From the NCBI GenBank assembly GCA_030591745.1, contig JAUVAM010000136.1:1-8008 (forward strand): a stretch of DNA of 8,008 nucleotides, read 5' to 3'. The DNA is from Deltaproteobacteria bacterium. Lineage in GTDB: Bacteria > Myxococcota > B64-G9. The notes below the pieces were generated by a model. The model had not been told where the DNA came from and did not search any database. It was given only the letters and a program-made list of their open reading frames with translations. Positions within the stretch are counted from its first letter, which is position 1, and the number at the start of each line of letters is the position of its first letter. The position numbers and the translations under genes were made by a program. Shown here piece after piece: positions 5,494 through 8,008 of the stretch.

Positions 5494-8008
5494 GGCTGCG
5501 CTCCATTTTGATTTTCGGCGGCCCGCAGGTCCCCGCGCAGCCAGGCCAGCAAGGCCCGGAAGTTGAGTCTTCCGTTTTCCACCATGACGAAGAGGCTGGG
5601 GATAAGGAGGAGCACGACAAAGGTGGCGAACAAGATGCCATAACCCAGGGATACCGCCATGGGGATCAGGATACGTGCTTGCACCGAGGTCTCGAAGATC
5701 ATGGGCGCCAGGCCCCCGAAGGTGGTCAGGGAGGTGAGGATGATGGGGCGGAAGCGTTGTTGCGCGGCCGCAAGGGCGGCCTCCTTTGGGGCCAGACCCT
5801 CGCCTCGGAATCGATTGGCCGCGGAGACGAAAACCAAGGAGTCGTTGACCACCACACCGGCCAGGGCCACGACACCCATGATGCTGATCATGGACATGGG
5901 CATGCCCATCAAGAGATGGCCCAATACCGCACCCGAGTAACCGAAAGGAATGGCCGCCATCACCACGAAGAGAGGCTGTGCGTAGGAGCGCAGGGGGATG
6001 GCGATCAAGATGAACATGCCCATGAGCGCCACGAGGAGCCCCACCAACATGAAGGCATAGAAGTCCTTCATGTCTTTTTGTCGACCCGCCGATTCCACCT
6101 GCAGGCCGGGATACTTGGCCAAGAGCTTGGGTTTTATCTTGCTGAAAACCGCCATCATGACTTCGCGGGCGTTGGCCTTGCCTTCCTCAATGTCGGCCTG
6201 CACCCTGAGGTTGCGCTTGCCGTCGGTGCGATAGATGGCCGTATAGGAGTGGCCTGTTTTGATTTTGGCGGCCTGGCGCAGGGGGATTTCGCCACCACCT
6301 GGTGTCCTGAGCATCAGTTCGTCCACGCTGTGCAGGGTCTCTCGTTCTTGTCGAGGCAGCCGCACCATGACGCGAATTTCATGGCGTCCCCGCTGTTGAC
6401 GAAGGGCTTCGGAGCCATAAAATGCCGCGCGCACCTGGGTGGCGACGTCAGCCGTGCTCAGGCCAGCGGCCTTGCCCTCCGCCGAGAGCTGAAAGTCGAG
6501 CTGTGGTTTGCCCAATTCGATGCCGTCGTCCACATCCAAAAGGCCCTCGAATTTTCCCAGCTCGCCCGCCAATTCACGGGCGGCGGCCTCGAGTTGCCCG
6601 ATGTCCCGGTGGGTCAGTTGCAGGTCCACGGGCTTGCTTGAGCCGCCGGTGCTCGAGTCGAAGGCCAGCAACTCCAGGCTCGGGATGGTGCCGAGGGCAT
6701 CGCGCCATTGGTCGGCAAACTCTCCCGAGGAGAGTTCTCGCTCGGCGCTGCCCACCAGGGCCACCTGCACCGAGGCCACGTGGCCGCCACTTGACGTGGC
6801 GCTGCGATGCCTGCCGAAAGAAACACCGATCATGGAGAAGATGCCCAGGTTGATGCGCTCACCGCCGTTCTCGGCGATAACTTGTTTGGCCGAATCCACC
6901 ATGCGCTTCATGACCTGACGGGTCTCCTCGACGTTGGCGCCGAAGGGCAGGCGGGCCTCGGCCGTGACCCAGTCGGATTCTTCCCGGGGAAAGTCGATCA
7001 TCTTGACGCGACCACCCTGAACAAGGCCCATGGTCACCAGGAACACGGAGATGCCCATGGCCAAGGTGATCCAGCGATGCTTGACCGCGACCCGCAGCAG
7101 GGGCAAGTAGCCACCCTTGATGAATCGCTCCACGCCTCGTGAAATACGTCGTTGAAAGCGCACCAAAAAACCGAATGGACCGTCGGTGCCCATGGGCCGG
7201 GAATGACCCAGGTGGGCCGGCAGCACGAAAAAAGACTCGATCAAGGACAGGGCCAGGACCATGATGACGACCACGGGCACGCCGTACATCCACTTGCCGC
7301 GGGTGCCCGGGATGAACAAGAGGGGACTGAACGCGACGATGGTGGTCGCGATGGAGAAGAAAATGGGCGTGGATACTTGTTTGGCGCTCAGGATGGCCGA
7401 GCGCATGGGGCTATGTCCCTCCCTTCGGAATCGGAAGGCGTTTTCTCCCACAACGATGGCGTCGTCCACCACCATGCCCAAGGTGACGATGAAACCGAAA
7501 AGCGAGATCATGTTGATCGTCACGCCCATGGCCGGCAAGAAGATCAGAGAACCCAAAAATGAGATCGGTATGCCCATGGTGACCCAGAAGGCCAGCTTGG
7601 GTTCTAAAAAGAAGCCCAGGATGAGCAAAACCAAAACCAGGCCGAGCATGGAATTGCGCAAGAGCAAATCAACCCGCTGATCATAAAGCTTCGACATGTC
7701 GCTGTAGGTGCTGACAAAGACACCCGGAGGCAGGGTTTTGCTTTTCTGGGCGGCGAAGTTTTTGACAGCCAGGGCTACCTCCGTGGGACTTTCATCACCA
7801 AGGCTGTAAACCTGGATCAGGACCGCCGGCTTGCCGTCGAAGGCCGCGCTCAAATCCACCTCGGCGAAGTCATCTTTGATCTCGGCCAGTCGTTCCAAAC
7901 GCAGGGTTTGGCCTTCGCGGGTACGAGCTAAGGGGATATCCCCGAACTCCCGACCCAGATTTCGTCGCTCGGTGGTGCGCAGAAGCACCTCACCCCCGGC
8001 CGTTTTGA
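5490..8008 (-). CDS. RND-family efflux pump, inner-membrane subunit (AcrB-like), 5' end missing
   Basis: The frame is open at the right edge; 838 residues are visible, and a full RND pump is about 1030-1050. Aligning the TM4 Asp pair with AcrB 407-408 implies that some 225 N-terminal residues (TM1 and half of the first porter domain) are off-window. Visible order, counting from the first full codon at 8006: rest of periplasmic loop 1 (1-116), TM2-TM6 (about 117-264), TM7 (313-330), periplasmic loop 2 (331-646), TM8-TM12 (649-809), and a short cytoplasmic tail. TM4 has 'GMVVDDAIVVGEN', with the proton-relay Asp181-Asp182. TM10 reads 'GVVVNDSLVFV', so the relay Lys of AcrB (Lys940) is Asn721 here, followed by Asp722. 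'RPIILTSLTTFGGLAPMIF' marks TM11. The protein should form a trimeric proton-driven exporter of drugs, lipids or other hydrophobic compounds. A GTG at 7988 is in frame but lies mid-domain and is not a start. The TolC-family gene follows directly. An adaptor (HlyD/AcrA type) would be expected upstream. Confidence 0.95.
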   Translation of the reverse strand, partial: KTAGGEVLLRTTERRNLGREFGDIPLARTREGQTLRLERLAEIKDDFAEVDLSAAFDGKPAVLIQVYSLGDESPTEVALAVKNFAAQKSKTLPPGVFVSTYSDMSKLYDQRVDLLLRNSMLGLVLVLLILGFFLEPKLAFWVTMGIPISFLGSLIFLPAMGVTINMISLFGFIVTLGMVVDDAIVVGENAFRFRREGHSPMRSAILSAKQVSTPIFFSIATTIVAFSPLLFIPGTRGKWMYGVPVVVIMVLALSLIESFFVLPAHLGHSRPMGTDGPFGFLVRFQRRISRGVERFIKGGYLPLLRVAVKHRWITLAMGISVFLVTMGLVQGGRVKMIDFPREESDWVTAEARLPFGANVEETRQVMKRMVDSAKQVIAENGGERINLGIFSMIGVSFGRHRSATSSGGHVASVQVALVGSAERELSSGEFADQWRDALGTIPSLELLAFDSSTGGSSKPVDLQLTHRDIGQLEAAARELAGELGKFEGLLDVDDGIELGKPQLDFQLSAEGKAAGLSTADVATQVRAAFYGSEALRQQRGRHEIRVMVRLPRQERETLHSVDELMLRTPGGGEIPLRQAAKIKTGHSYTAIYRTDGKRNLRVQADIEEGKANAREVMMAVFSKIKPKLLAKYPGLQVESAGRQKDMKDFYAFMLVGLLVALMGMFILIAIPLRSYAQPLFVVMAAIPFGYSGAVLGHLLMGMPMSMISIMGVVALAGVVVNDSLVFVSAANRFRGEGLAPKEAALAAAQQRFRPIILTSLTTFGGLAPMIFETSVQARILIPMAVSLGYGILFATFVVLLLIPSLFVMVENGRLNFRALLAWLRGDLRAAENQNGAQP
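5501..5504 (-). promoter_or_regulatory. Ribosome binding site for the TolC-family gene inside the RND gene
   Basis: On the - strand GGAG lies seven bases before the ATG at 5493, within the last codons of the RND gene. Together with the ATGA stop-start overlap this fixes the start and supports coupled translation of pump and channel. Confidence 0.6.

Noticed and set aside
5508..6641. 377-codon + strand frame opposite the RND gene
   Set aside because: The opposite strand encodes unmistakable RND transmembrane and porter sequence. The + strand product is His/Gly/Gln-rich without domains, as expected for the antisense of a G+C-rich gene.

Overview
The window is G+C-rich, coding-dense bacterial DNA from a Gram-negative organism. 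It encodes an outer-membrane TolC-type channel, an RND inner-membrane pump, a lipoprotein with a classical lipobox and a type IV pilin-like protein. Three things suggest Myxococcota or a related 'deltaproteobacterial' lineage: the Asp/Cys-rich 'CNGxExC' repeats, the C-terminal 'ID.G...D.DG.PR...GDID.GAFE' motif that resembles choice-of-anchor Q proteins, and the pilin-like protein with an Asp cluster. That placement is inference, because no rRNA or other marker gene is present.

Left half, + strand. Positions 1-219 hold the 3' end of a gene for a membrane protein with a Trp-rich junction and a C-terminal transmembrane helix. Its stop overlaps the start of a large (1073-residue) secreted lipoprotein gene (219-3440) in a TGATG arrangement. 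The lipoprotein is a mosaic: lipobox, N-terminal beta-rich region, a Cys/Asp-rich segment built from seven tandem 26-27-residue units, then two successive parallel beta-helix (pectate-lyase-like) domains. After a 106-bp gap with a possible extended -10 promoter comes a type IV pilin or pseudopilin gene (3547-4143).

Right half, - strand. A two-gene efflux cluster reads leftward: an RND transporter (8008-5490, its first ~220 residues lie beyond the window) followed by a TolC-family outer-membrane factor (5493-4147), joined by a 4-bp ATGA overlap. Together they would form the pump and exit duct of a tripartite efflux system. The periplasmic adaptor is not in the window and would be expected upstream of the RND gene, beyond position 8008. 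The pilin and TolC genes converge with only 3 bp between their stop codons.

The efflux pair is ordinary in design, although the RND protein has Asn-Asp where AcrB has the TM10 Lys-Asn. The most distinctive element is the repeat-bearing double beta-helix lipoprotein. I do not see evidence for CRISPR, mobile elements, tRNA or rRNA. Nothing here amounts to a clearly new multi-gene system.
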